From contig CABPCP010000047.1 in NCBI GenBank assembly GCA_902406105.1, positions 1 through 23,390 of the forward strand: a stretch of 23,390 nucleotides of DNA. Direction: 5' to 3'. Under the pieces are notes generated by a model. It ran no database searches and was not told the DNA's origin. It saw only the letters and a program-made list of their open reading frames with translations. Shown piece by piece: positions 7,197 to 13,718 of the stretch (positions are counted from its first letter, which is position 1; each line of letters starts with the position of its first letter). The stretch is from an uncultured Mordavella sp. GTDB lineage: Bacteria > Bacillota > Clostridia > Lachnospirales > Lachnospiraceae. The position numbers and the translations under genes are program-made.

Positions 7197-8580
7197 TTAG
7201 CCCGGAAGCGGTTTGATGATCTTGCGGTAGATCCGCCTGAGCAGCAGTGTGGAAAGAGTCACCGATACTAATTCCGCGATCGGGATGGCCCACCATACCA
7301 TGGAAAGACCAAAAAGGCGGGCAAACAGATAGGCAACAGGCAGGATCACGACCAGCTGGCGGGCCGCGGAAACGATCAGACTGTACACCCCATTTCCAAG
7401 AGCCTGGAAAATGGAACCTACAATGATACAGTACCCCGCAAGCAGGAAGCTTAAGCTGATGATCCGAAGGGCGGGAACCCCAATGGAGAGCATATTTGAG
7501 GAAGCGTCAAAAAGCGTGGTCAGGAAAAAGGCGGGAAAGATCTGGAAGAGCAGGAATCCTATGATCATGATGCACACCGCGATCAAGATGCTTTTCTTGG
7601 CTGTCTCTATGATCCGCTTTTTGTTCTGCGCCCCGTAGTTGTACGCGATGATCGGGATCATCCCGTTGTTTAATCCGAATACCGGCATGAAAATGAAACT
7701 TTGCAGTTTGTAATACACCCCAAATACAGCCGCGGCTGTGGAGGAAAACATCAGAAGGATCTTATTCATTCCAAAGGTCATGACAGAGCCGATGGACTGC
7801 ATGATGATGGACGGGATGCCTACCTTATAAATGAAGGCGATGGTCCGGCCGTGGGGACGGAATCCACGCAGACTCAGATTGATTTCCTCATTTTTAAAGT
7901 GGTTAAAGAAAAAGGACATGATTACCGCCACGATCTGGCCGACTACAGTGGCGATAGCAGCTCCCGCTACCTCCAGTCTTGGAAAACCAAAAAGCCCAAA
8001 GATCATGATCGGATCCAGGATGATGTTGATGATGGCGCCGGTGCCTTGGGTGATCATATTGTAGATCGTCCTTCCGGTAGACTGCAGGAGCCGTTCAAAA
8101 GTGATCTGCAGGAAAATACCCACAGAAAATATGGTAATGATAGAAAGATACTGGGTACCGTACTCCAAGATGACAGGATCTTCCGTTTGGAGTTCAAAAA
8201 AAAAGCCGAGAGCCTGCGGCGCCTAAAACGGCAAAGACAATGCAGCTCATAATAGCAAGGAAAATGCCGTTTTTAGCAGCATTATTGGCCCCTTCAAAGT
8301 CTTTTTCCCCCAAGTTTCTGGAGAGCAGGGCATTGATGCCGACTCCGGTTCCGGCCGCTACAGCGATCATCAAAGTCTGGATTGGGAATGCCAAAGATAC
8401 GGCGGTAAGCGCTTCTTCATTCAGCTGGGCCACAAACATGCTGTCCACGATATTATAGAGAGCCTGGACCAGCATGGACAGCATCATGGGAAGCGACATG
8501 GTGATCAAAAGCCGGGAGATGGGCATAACCCCCATCTTATTTTCTTGTGCGGGTATCTTTTGTTCTTCTGTATTTGTCAT
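7197..8580 (-). pseudogene. MATE family efflux transporter, reading frame split at a T9 run
   Basis: Two minus-strand frames together make one MATE-type multidrug/cation antiporter of about 460 residues, the normal size. The first (8580 to 8194) begins MTNTEEQKIP and has the MATE start MSLPMMLSMLVQALYNIVDSMF and the GTGVGINALLSRNLGEKD loop; it stops right after ...GSRLFF. The second (from about 8190 to 7197) continues without loss as ELQTEDPVILEYGTQYL and holds the remaining helices, including GAIINIILDPIMIFG. The break is at nine T's (plus-strand A's at 8196-8204); eight would restore one frame. It could be a true frameshift, a phase-variable or slippage-corrected gene, or a sequencing error. 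A strong promoter and a GGAGG ribosome site precede it. Confidence 0.85.
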
Positions 8581-8609
8581 AAGTGAAACCTCCTATAAGC
8601 GCAAGGGCT

Positions 8610-8638
8610 ATTATAACATTGACGGGCCAGGATTACAA
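8610..8638 (-). promoter_or_regulatory. Predicted promoter of the MATE gene
   Basis: On the minus strand TTGTAA (8633-8638) is followed after exactly 17 bases by a consensus TATAAT (8610-8615). The expected start is about 25 bases before the ATG at 8580, with GGAGG at a normal distance. A consensus promoter suggests that the gene is still transcribed despite its broken frame. Confidence 0.7.
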
Positions 8639-8705
8639 TGGAATTACATACTGTTTTCTGTTCTTTCATATGATAAAAGTGAAAAAAGTCAAAGAGCACA
8701 GCAGA

Positions 8706-9419
8706 ATGACAAAAAGAAATAGAAAAATCGGAATTGTATGTATGTTCCTGTATCTGATCTGCCTAACGGGAAGCGCAAGGATGACGGAACTTTCAGAAAA
8801 GGGAACAGCGGAGGAAACGGCGGATGGAAGCAGGACGGAGGCGCGGGGAGAGAATAGCGGGAAAGAAATGCTCAAGATCGCCATGACCTTTGACGATGGT
8901 CCCAGTGTGTATACGGAACAGCTTCTGGACGGACTGAAAGAAAGGGAAGTCAAAGCCACATTTTTCCTCATTGGCAGGTCGGCGGAGGAATATCCGGAAG
9001 TGGTCAGGAGGATCGACAGGGAAGGACACCTGATCGGGAATCACACCTATAACCATGTGCAGATCAAAGGGCTGCCTGCCGGGGAGGCTAAAGAAGAGAT
9101 TGAGAAAACCGATCGTGCGGTATATGAACTGACCGGGAAACATACCGCGTATATCCGGCCTCCTTTTGGGGCGTGGGAAGAGGACCTGGAGCTGGATTAC
9201 GAAGTGCTTCCGGCTATGTGGACCATTGATCCTCTGGACTGGACGACAGAAAACATAGATGAAATTGTAGATCGGGTAGTGACGCAGGCGGGGGAAAATG
9301 ATATTATTCTATTGCACGATTGCTACGAATCCTCCGTGGAAGCGGCCCTGCGGATCATAGATATCCTGCAGGGGGAAGGATTCGAATTCGTAAGAGTGGA
9401 TGAATTGATCATAGAGTAG
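8706..9419 (+). CDS. Polysaccharide deacetylase (NodB / carbohydrate esterase 4 family)
   Basis: This 237-residue protein has all five CE4 motifs: TFDDGPS (residues 61-67, catalytic Asp and metal-binding Asp), HTYNH (113-117, two metal-binding His), RPPFG (151-155), DPLDW (175-179) and LLHD (202-205). Such metal-dependent enzymes remove N-acetyl groups from peptidoglycan or other cell-wall glycans outside the membrane. A basic start plus hydrophobic stretch (about residues 8-22) should act as a signal anchor or export signal, followed by a low-complexity linker to about residue 55. The start is uncertain: 8706 has a weak AAGAG, and in-frame ATGs at 8670 and 8583 lack good ribosome sites. It is followed 11 bases later by tcdA. 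Confidence 0.88.
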   Translation: MTKRNRKIGIVCMFLYLICLTGSARMTELSEKGTAEETADGSRTEARGENSGKEMLKIAMTFDDGPSVYTEQLLDGLKEREVKATFFLIGRSAEEYPEVVRRIDREGHLIGNHTYNHVQIKGLPAGEAKEEIEKTDRAVYELTGKHTAYIRPPFGAWEEDLELDYEVLPAMWTIDPLDWTTENIDEIVDRVVTQAGENDIILLHDCYESSVEAALRIIDILQGEGFEFVRVDELIIE

Positions 9420-9430
9420 GAGATAAAAGC

Positions 9431-10147
9431 ATGAACAGTGAATTTTCCAGAACAATACAGCTCCTGGGGGAAGAAACCTTTCAGATCCTGCGGAGATCTT
9501 CCGTGATGGTGCTGGGAGTGGGAGGTGTGGGCTCCCACTGTATCGAGGCCCTGGCAAGGAGCGGAGTGGGGAAACTGACCCTGGTAGATGGGGACCAGGT
9601 CGCGCTGTCTAATATCAACCGCCAGTCCATTGCCTTTCACAGTACCGTAGGAAGGGATAAGACAGAAGTAATGAAGGAAAAGATACAGGATATCAGCCCC
9701 CAGATCCAGGTGGACTGCAGGAAGATCTTTGTGCTCCCGGAGAATGTAGAAGCCTTGTTTGACCAGCGGCCGGATTATATCGTGGACGCTATCGACACGG
9801 TCTCGGCCAAGATCGCGGTGGCGGAAAAGGCGGCGGCAGAGGGGATTCCGATCATCAGCAGCATGGGAACAGGAAATAAGCTGCACGGGGAACTTTTTGA
9901 GATCGCGGATCTAAGTGAAACTTCCGTGTGTCCTCTGTGCCGGGTGATGCGCCGGGAGCTGCGGGCAAGAGGGATTGAACATTTGAAGGTGCTGTATTCA
10001 AAAGAAAAGCCGATTCCGTCAAAACGGCAGGAAGAAGAGCAGGGCCGCCGGATCGCGCCGGGGAGTATTTCCTTTGTGCCGCCGGTAGCGGGACTTCTGA
10101 TCGCCGGGGAAGTGATCCGGGATCTGATCGCTTTGGGAGAGAAATAG
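9431..10147 (+). CDS. tcdA: tRNA threonylcarbamoyladenosine dehydratase (ThiF/MoeB/HesA family)
   Basis: A 238-residue E1-like enzyme that uses ATP to cyclise the t6A base at tRNA position 37 into ct6A. The nucleotide-binding GVGGVGS lies at residues 29-35, followed by LVDGDQVALSNINRQ (51-65), whose Asp and Arg contact ATP, and Lys77 in GRDKTEV. A CPLCRVMRRELRARG segment and the absence of a ubiquitin-like partner gene nearby favour TcdA over ThiF or MoeB. The RBS is TAGGAG, 6-9 bases before the ATG. It sits between the deacetylase and rarA on one strand; the deacetylase link looks coincidental. Confidence 0.9.
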   Translation: MNSEFSRTIQLLGEETFQILRRSSVMVLGVGGVGSHCIEALARSGVGKLTLVDGDQVALSNINRQSIAFHSTVGRDKTEVMKEKIQDISPQIQVDCRKIFVLPENVEALFDQRPDYIVDAIDTVSAKIAVAEKAAAEGIPIISSMGTGNKLHGELFEIADLSETSVCPLCRVMRRELRARGIEHLKVLYSKEKPIPSKRQEEEQGRRIAPGSISFVPPVAGLLIAGEVIRDLIALGEK

Positions 10148-10201
10148 GAGAGAAAAAGGTATTGGAAACCGGAAGCAATAGAGAAAATGGAGGAGATACA
10201 T

Positions 10202-11518
10202 ATGGACCTGTTTGAATACGCGAGGGAGAAAAATAGAGACCGGGAATCGCCCTTGGCCTCCCGGATGCGGCCGGAGACTTTGGAGGAAATGGTGGGGCAG
10301 CGGCACATCATTGGGAAGGACAAGCTGCTGTACCGGGCCATCAAGGCGGATAAATTAAGTTCTGTCATTTTCTATGGGCCTCCGGGGACCGGCAAGACGA
10401 CTTTGGCCAAAGTGATCGCCAATACGACCAGCGCGGAGTTTACCCAGATCAATGCCACGGTGGCCGGCAAGAAAGACATGGAGGCAGTGGTGGAAAAGGC
10501 GAAAGAGACTTTGGGCATGTACCAGAGGAAGACGATCCTTTTTGTGGATGAGATCCATCGGTTTAATAAAGGCCAGCAGGATTATCTGCTTCCGTTTGTG
10601 GAGGACGGCACCGTTATCCTGATCGGGGCCACCACAGAAAATCCCTATTTTGAGGTGAACGGGGCGCTTTTGTCCCGGTCGGTGATCTTTGAGCTGTTTC
10701 CCTTGCAGAAGGAAGATATTAAGGAACTGATCCGCCGGGCGGTCTATGATGAGAAAAAGGGAATGGGAAGCTATCAGGCCCAGATTGATGAGGAGGCGGC
10801 AGATTTCCTGGCGGATCTGGCGGGCGGGGACGCGAGAAACGCGCTGAACGCGGTGGAATTGGCAGTTTTGACAACAGCGCCTTCCGCGGATGGGCGAATC
10901 CATATCACGTTGGATGTGGCTTCTGAGTGTATCCAGAAGCGGGTCGTGCGGTACGATAAGGGGGGAGATGAGCATTACGATACTATTTCCGCGTTTATTA
11001 AGAGCATGCGGGGGTCCGACCCGGATGCGGCAGTCTATTATCTGGCCAAGATGCTGTATGCTGGAGAGGATATTAAATTTATTGCCCGCAGGATCATGAT
11101 CTGCGCTTCTGAGGACGTGGGAAACGCAGATCCTCAGGCCCTTACGGTGGCGGTATCGGCGGCTCAGGCCGTAGAGCGGGTAGGAATGCCGGAGGCCCAG
11201 ATCATTCTATCCCAGGCGGTACTCTATGTGGCTGCGGCGCCAAAGAGTAATTCCGCGGTAAAGGCCATCAGCGCCGCTATGGAAACTGTGAAGGATCATA
11301 AAACCACGGTGCCTGCTCATTTGCGGGACGGGCACTACCAGGGGGCAAAAAAGCTGGGCCGCAGCATCGGATATCAGTATGCCCATGATTATCCCAATCA
11401 CTATGTCCGGCAGCAGTATCTTCCAGATGAGATCCTGGGGACCAGATTTTATGAGCCGGGAGATATCGGGAAAGAAAAAGAGATCAAAGAATGGATGAAA
11501 TTTTTGAAAGGGGAGTAA
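10202..11518 (+). CDS. rarA: Replication-associated recombination protein A (RarA/MgsA AAA+ ATPase)
   Basis: A 438-residue AAA+ ATPase related to clamp loaders and RuvB that acts at stalled replication forks. Walker A GPPGTGKT is at residues 59-66, Walker B ILFVDE at 112-117 and sensor 1 ATTEN at 143-147. The N-terminal ESPLASRMRPETLEEMVGQRHIIG and the C-terminal KSNSAVKAISAA and LRDGHYQGAKKLG segments are family-typical. I chose the ATG at 10202 (MDLFEYAREK) because GGAGG lies 8 bases upstream; an ATG at 10187 would start inside that ribosome site. The stop codon lies inside the terminator hairpin shared with the convergent ferredoxin gene. Confidence 0.95.
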   Translation: MDLFEYAREKNRDRESPLASRMRPETLEEMVGQRHIIGKDKLLYRAIKADKLSSVIFYGPPGTGKTTLAKVIANTTSAEFTQINATVAGKKDMEAVVEKAKETLGMYQRKTILFVDEIHRFNKGQQDYLLPFVEDGTVILIGATTENPYFEVNGALLSRSVIFELFPLQKEDIKELIRRAVYDEKKGMGSYQAQIDEEAADFLADLAGGDARNALNAVELAVLTTAPSADGRIHITLDVASECIQKRVVRYDKGGDEHYDTISAFIKSMRGSDPDAAVYYLAKMLYAGEDIKFIARRIMICASEDVGNADPQALTVAVSAAQAVERVGMPEAQIILSQAVLYVAAAPKSNSAVKAISAAMETVKDHKTTVPAHLRDGHYQGAKKLGRSIGYQYAHDYPNHYVRQQYLPDEILGTRFYEPGDIGKEKEIKEWMKFLKGE

Positions 11519-11528
11519 AAACTCCCCT
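11509..11528. terminator. Shared bidirectional terminator, rarA / ferredoxin
   Basis: AGGGGAGT (11509-11516), an AAAA loop, then ACTCCCCT (11521-11528) form a short GC-rich hairpin that includes the rarA stop codon. On the plus strand GCTTTCTATATA follows. On the minus strand the arm is followed by TTCAAAAA, so a U tract is clearer for the plus direction. It lies only 5 bases from the end of the convergent ferredoxin gene. Confidence 0.65.
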
Positions 11529-11533
11529 GCTTT

Positions 11534-12262
11534 CTATATATAAGGTGTTTTTTGCTCGTCAGATGCATTCAGGATCCGTCCCTGGATGCCGATGGTGACT
11601 ACCTGCAGAGGGATGGAGCGTCCGCTGGCCTTTAAGGCTTCTGTGACCGCGTGTTCTATACCGCCGCAGCAGGGGACTTCCATCCGTGCGACGGTTACGC
11701 TCATGATCTGGTTCTGGGTTAAGATCTGGGTCAGCTTTTCTGTATAGTTTATACTGTCCAGCTTAGGGCAGCCGATCAATGTGATCCGTCCCTGGATGAA
11801 ATCCTGGTGGAAAGAGGCGTAGGCGTAAGCGGTGCAGTCCGCGGCGATAAGCAGATGAGCATTGTCAAAATAGGGCGCGGTCACCGGAGCCAGCTTAATC
11901 TGTACCGGCCACTGGGAAAGCTGGCTGGCAGGCGCTTGACCTGCGGACGGCTGAATGGCTTGTGCTCTTTGGCCTGGACAGCCGCCGGCCGGAGCGCCGC
12001 TGCGGGTATGGCCAGCGTTTCCAAGAGAGGCTAAATGTTTTTGTACGGCGGCGTGGTCGTAGGCGGCCGCCTCCCGCTCTTCAAAAGTAATGGCTCCGGT
12101 GGGGCAGGCTGGCAGGCAGTCCCCCAGTCCGTCGCAGTAATCCTCACGGATAAGCCGGGCTTTGCCCTCGATCATCTGGATCGCGCCTTCGTGGCAGGCT
12201 TTTGCGCAGGCGCCGCAGCCGTTGCATTTCTCCTGGTCTATGTGAATAATTTTTCGGATCAT
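11534..12262 (-). CDS. 4Fe-4S ferredoxin domain protein with C-terminal cysteine-rich domain
   Basis: A 242-residue cytoplasmic iron-sulfur protein. The first cluster motif is canonical (Cys13, 16, 19, 23 in CNGCGACAKAC). The second, YCDGLGDCLPACP, has only Cys43, Cys49 and Cys53, lacking one usual ligand, so it may hold a 3Fe-4S or altered cluster. A proline/glycine-rich linker (about 85-118, with GGCPG) leads to a C-terminal domain with Cys143, Cys165 and a Cys198-Cys199-Gly-Gly motif, possibly another metal or redox site. It is probably an electron carrier in anaerobic or nitrosative metabolism; the partner is unknown. The ATG at 12262 has a perfect GGAGGAAGG upstream. It is divergent from the Crp/Fnr-type gene, probably its regulator. 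Confidence 0.88.
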   Translation of the reverse strand: MIRKIIHIDQEKCNGCGACAKACHEGAIQMIEGKARLIREDYCDGLGDCLPACPTGAITFEEREAAAYDHAAVQKHLASLGNAGHTRSGAPAGGCPGQRAQAIQPSAGQAPASQLSQWPVQIKLAPVTAPYFDNAHLLIAADCTAYAYASFHQDFIQGRITLIGCPKLDSINYTEKLTQILTQNQIMSVTVARMEVPCCGGIEHAVTEALKASGRSIPLQVVTIGIQGRILNASDEQKTPYI

Positions 12263-12285
12263 TTTCCTTCCTCCTTGATCTATGG

Positions 12286-12314
12286 TTGATTTACAGGACA
12301 TATTCTACTACAAT
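12286..12314 (+). promoter_or_regulatory. Predicted promoter of the Crp/Fnr-type gene
   Basis: TTGATT (12286-12291), a 17-base spacer and TACAAT (12309-12314) give a good promoter with an expected start near 12321, 58 bases before the ATG at 12379. It overlaps the predicted -10 of the divergent ferredoxin promoter. Confidence 0.65.
12302..12307 (-). promoter_or_regulatory. Predicted -10 box of the ferredoxin promoter
   Basis: Minus-strand TAGAAT (plus ATTCTA at 12302-12307) would place the start near 12295, about 33 bases before the ATG. No TTGACA-like -35 exists 17 bases upstream (the bases there are an AT stretch), as expected for a promoter that needs an activator. Confidence 0.4.
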
Positions 12315-12322
12315 GATAAGAA

Positions 12323-12357
12323 AAAATATGTTGTTTTTCCAACAAAAATCATATTTT
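12323..12357. promoter_or_regulatory. Nested dyads, likely operator for the Crp/Fnr-type regulator
   Basis: The inner dyad TGTTG (12329-12333), 6 bases, CAACA (12340-12344) has the 5-6-5, 16-bp geometry of Crp/Fnr sites. Around it AAAATATG (12323-12330) pairs with CATATTTT (12350-12357). The inner centre, 12336.5, falls near -41.5 of the predicted ferredoxin start and about +16 of the predicted regulator start. Confidence 0.55.
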
Positions 12358-12378
12358 GTCATAGAAAAGGAGAAAGGC

Positions 12379-13044
12379 ATGAAAAAGAAGCAGGATCTGT
12401 CGGGGCTGGCCCGGTGTTTCTTATTTCAGGGAATTGGAAAAGAAGAGCAGGAACAGCTGCTGGTTTGTATGGAAGGGATAGAAAAGGAATGTGGGAAACA
12501 GGAGATCCTGCTGAGAGAGGAGGAGCCGGCGGGACACATAGGGATTGTGCTGGAAGGCTGCGTGCAGGTGGTGGAAGAAGACGTGTGGGGGAACCGAAGT
12601 ATTCTGGAACAGATCGAGGAGGGAGGATTGTACGGCGCCGCCTTTGCCTGCGCGGGCATAAAGAAAAGCCCGGTCAGCGTCGTGGCGGTCACCCCAGTCC
12701 GGATCCTTCAGATCAAAATAGAGAAAGTGATGCATGTGTGCCCCAATGCCTGCCCCTGCCATCAGCAGGTCATCCAGAATCTGGTGTATCTGCTGGCAAG
12801 GAAAAATGTAGCGCTCAGTGAGAAGATCCAGCACATCTCCAAAAGAAGCACCAGAGAAAAACTGCTGGCTTACCTGGCGGATGAGATAAAAAAGACCGGA
12901 CGGAAACATTTTCAGATACCCTTCAGCAGACAGGAACTGGCAGACTATCTGTGCGTGGACAGAAGCGCGATGTCTGCGGAATTAGGAAAATTAAAGCGGG
13001 AGGGGATCATAGAGTTTCGGAAAAATGAATTCTGGGTTTTGTAA
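12379..13044 (+). CDS. Crp/Fnr family transcriptional regulator
   Basis: A 221-residue regulator with an N-terminal cyclic-nucleotide-binding-type barrel (about residues 10-115), a long dimer helix (about 128-155) and a C-terminal winged helix (about 160-221) containing FSRQELADYLCVDRSAMSAE. It is rich in cysteine: residues 13, 30, 38, 61, 91, 121, 125, 127 and 192. Cys121, 125 and 127 form CPNACPC just before the dimer helix, a position that could hold an Fe-S cluster or sense thiol oxidation or nitric oxide, but its ligands do not match E. coli Fnr. I chose the ATG at 12379, preceded by AAAGGAGAAAGG. Divergent position and a shared dyad suggest that it controls the ferredoxin gene and itself. 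The true signal is not known. Confidence 0.88.
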   Translation: MKKKQDLSGLARCFLFQGIGKEEQEQLLVCMEGIEKECGKQEILLREEEPAGHIGIVLEGCVQVVEEDVWGNRSILEQIEEGGLYGAAFACAGIKKSPVSVVAVTPVRILQIKIEKVMHVCPNACPCHQQVIQNLVYLLARKNVALSEKIQHISKRSTREKLLAYLADEIKKTGRKHFQIPFSRQELADYLCVDRSAMSAELGKLKREGIIEFRKNEFWVL

Positions 13045-13105
13045 AGAATAAAGCGGCCAGGAGCGCCATTTTGACTCCTTTGGAGAAAGAAAGAGCGGGC
13101 GCCGC

Positions 13106-13134
13106 TTGAGTTTTCGGACATCAGAGCGTATAAT
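13106..13134 (+). promoter_or_regulatory. Strong predicted promoter of the 97-residue orphan gene
   Basis: TTGAGT (13106-13111), exactly 17 bases, then consensus TATAAT (13129-13134). The start is expected near 13141, some 30 bases before the ATG, with AGGAGG in between. This is one of the best sigma-A-type promoters in the window. Confidence 0.75.
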
Positions 13135-13169
13135 GAAGCCATATCAAGCAATACCAGGAGGAACTTATC

Positions 13170-13463
13170 ATGAAAATCTATGATTCCGTAAACAAAACCG
13201 AAGTAGAAGTAGACGGCACCAAAGGCCTGATCGAGAAAATGAAGGAAGGTCGCCAGGTGGATCTGTACCTGAGCGAGAAGAAGACTGACGCCGATGGATA
13301 CATGAGCTGGGATGTGGAACACTGGTCCAGCGTAGACGGCAGAAGATTCATTCGCTGCTATTCCCTGGAAGGCAGGGTGTTGAGCGAATCCACCGGACAT
13401 AACATTTACGATTTGGAGAATGAATTCAAACCGGAAGAGGCAGTCAAAGTAGAATTAAGCTAG
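13170..13463 (+). CDS. Hypothetical 97-residue protein, monocistronic
   Basis: I do not recognise this protein. It is small (97 residues), soluble, acidic overall, with no membrane segment, signal peptide or cysteine pair (one Cys, in RCYSLEGRV). The pattern of short beta strands (MKIYDSVNKTEVEV, QVDLYLSEKK, FIRCYSLEGRV) separated by polar turns, with WDVEHWSS in the middle, suggests a compact beta-rich fold. Coding character is supported by a consensus promoter, an AGGAGG ribosome site about 9 bases before the ATG and a strong terminator right after it, so it is probably a separately and highly expressed gene. It lies between the Crp/Fnr-type gene and the heat-shock operon with no evident link to either. 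Confidence 0.8.
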   Translation: MKIYDSVNKTEVEVDGTKGLIEKMKEGRQVDLYLSEKKTDADGYMSWDVEHWSSVDGRRFIRCYSLEGRVLSESTGHNIYDLENEFKPEEAVKVELS

Positions 13464-13474
13464 AGAAGCAAGAA

Positions 13475-13516
13475 CCGGCAGCCCTGTACCCGTTCATTTT
13501 GGTACAGGGCTGCCGG
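13475..13516 (+). terminator. Strong hairpin terminator after the orphan gene
   Basis: CCGGCAGCCCTGTACC (13475-13490) pairs perfectly with GGTACAGGGCTGCCGG (13501-13516) over 16 bp with a 10-base loop; CGTTTT follows. The 9-mer GGTACAGGG of the 3' arm recurs at 13523 as the start of the neighbouring palindromic repeat, so the two structures share sequence. Confidence 0.8.
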
Positions 13517-13522
13517 CGTTTT

Positions 13523-13590
13523 GGTACAGGGCAAAAGTGAATTTGGGACGTAGTAAAATGTAAAAAAGCTACGTCCCCAATTTACTTTTT
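13523..13590. repeat. Dispersed palindromic repeat, copy 1
   Basis: After GGTACAGGGC (13523-13532), the arm at 13533-13553 (ending GGGACGTAG) pairs with 13569-13589 (starting CTACGTCCC) over 21 positions with two G-T wobbles around the loop TAAAATGTAAAAAAG. TTTTT follows. The arm and loop recur almost unchanged at 18748-18792. It also lies just before the hrcA promoter, where it could insulate the heat-shock operon. Confidence 0.8.
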
Positions 13591-13611
13591 CATAAATTTC
13601 CATAAATACTG

Positions 13612-13640
13612 TTGACAAACAAAATGGGGAGTGCTAAATT
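13612..13640 (+). promoter_or_regulatory. Predicted promoter of the hrcA-grpE-dnaK-dnaJ operon
   Basis: Consensus TTGACA (13612-13617), 17-base spacer and TAAATT (13635-13640). The start is expected near 13647, just ahead of the CIRCE operator, the usual arrangement for HrcA-repressed operons in Firmicutes. Confidence 0.8.
13629..13637. promoter_or_regulatory. Extra CIRCE half-site overlapping the hrcA -10 box
   Basis: GAGTGCTAA at 13629-13637 is identical to the right half of the CIRCE element. It lies 17 bases before the left half (TTAGCACTC) and overlaps the -10 box TAAATT, so the region holds three alternating half-sites. Confidence 0.6.
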
Positions 13641-13654
13641 AATAGTCGAAGGAA

Positions 13655-13681
13655 TTAGCACTCGAAACTAATGAGTGCTAA
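13655..13681. promoter_or_regulatory. CIRCE operator for HrcA
   Basis: TTAGCACTC (13655-13663), nine bases, GAGTGCTAA (13673-13681): a perfect match to the CIRCE inverted repeat bound by HrcA. It lies in the expected 5' leader of the operon, about 40 bases before the hrcA start codon. Confidence 0.97.
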
Positions 13682-13718
13682 CAGACCTAAAACTATAATC
13701 AGGAAGGAGGACGCCGTT

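Noticed and set aside
8583..8705. Longer deacetylase start at 8583 or 8670
   Set aside because: The 8583 ATG overlaps the ribosome-site region of the divergent MATE gene and neither has a Shine-Dalgarno sequence. The hydrophobic signal segment is best placed from the ATG at 8706, though this start remains only moderately sure.
12282..12821. Open frame of 179 codons overlapping the Crp/Fnr-type gene
   Set aside because: Gly/Arg-rich shadow in another frame of a well-recognised regulator, with no start signals.
13051..13107. AAGCGGC...GCCGCTT inverted repeat after the Crp/Fnr-type gene as a terminator
   Set aside because: The arms are 43 bases apart, the 3' arm overlaps the next promoter's -35 box, and there is no solid U tract. 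I could not assign a terminator to this gene.
13523..13590. CRISPR-like or riboswitch interpretation of the palindromic repeats
   Set aside because: Only two distant copies with no regular spacers and no cas genes. The sequence is a simple long hairpin without features of a known riboswitch class.
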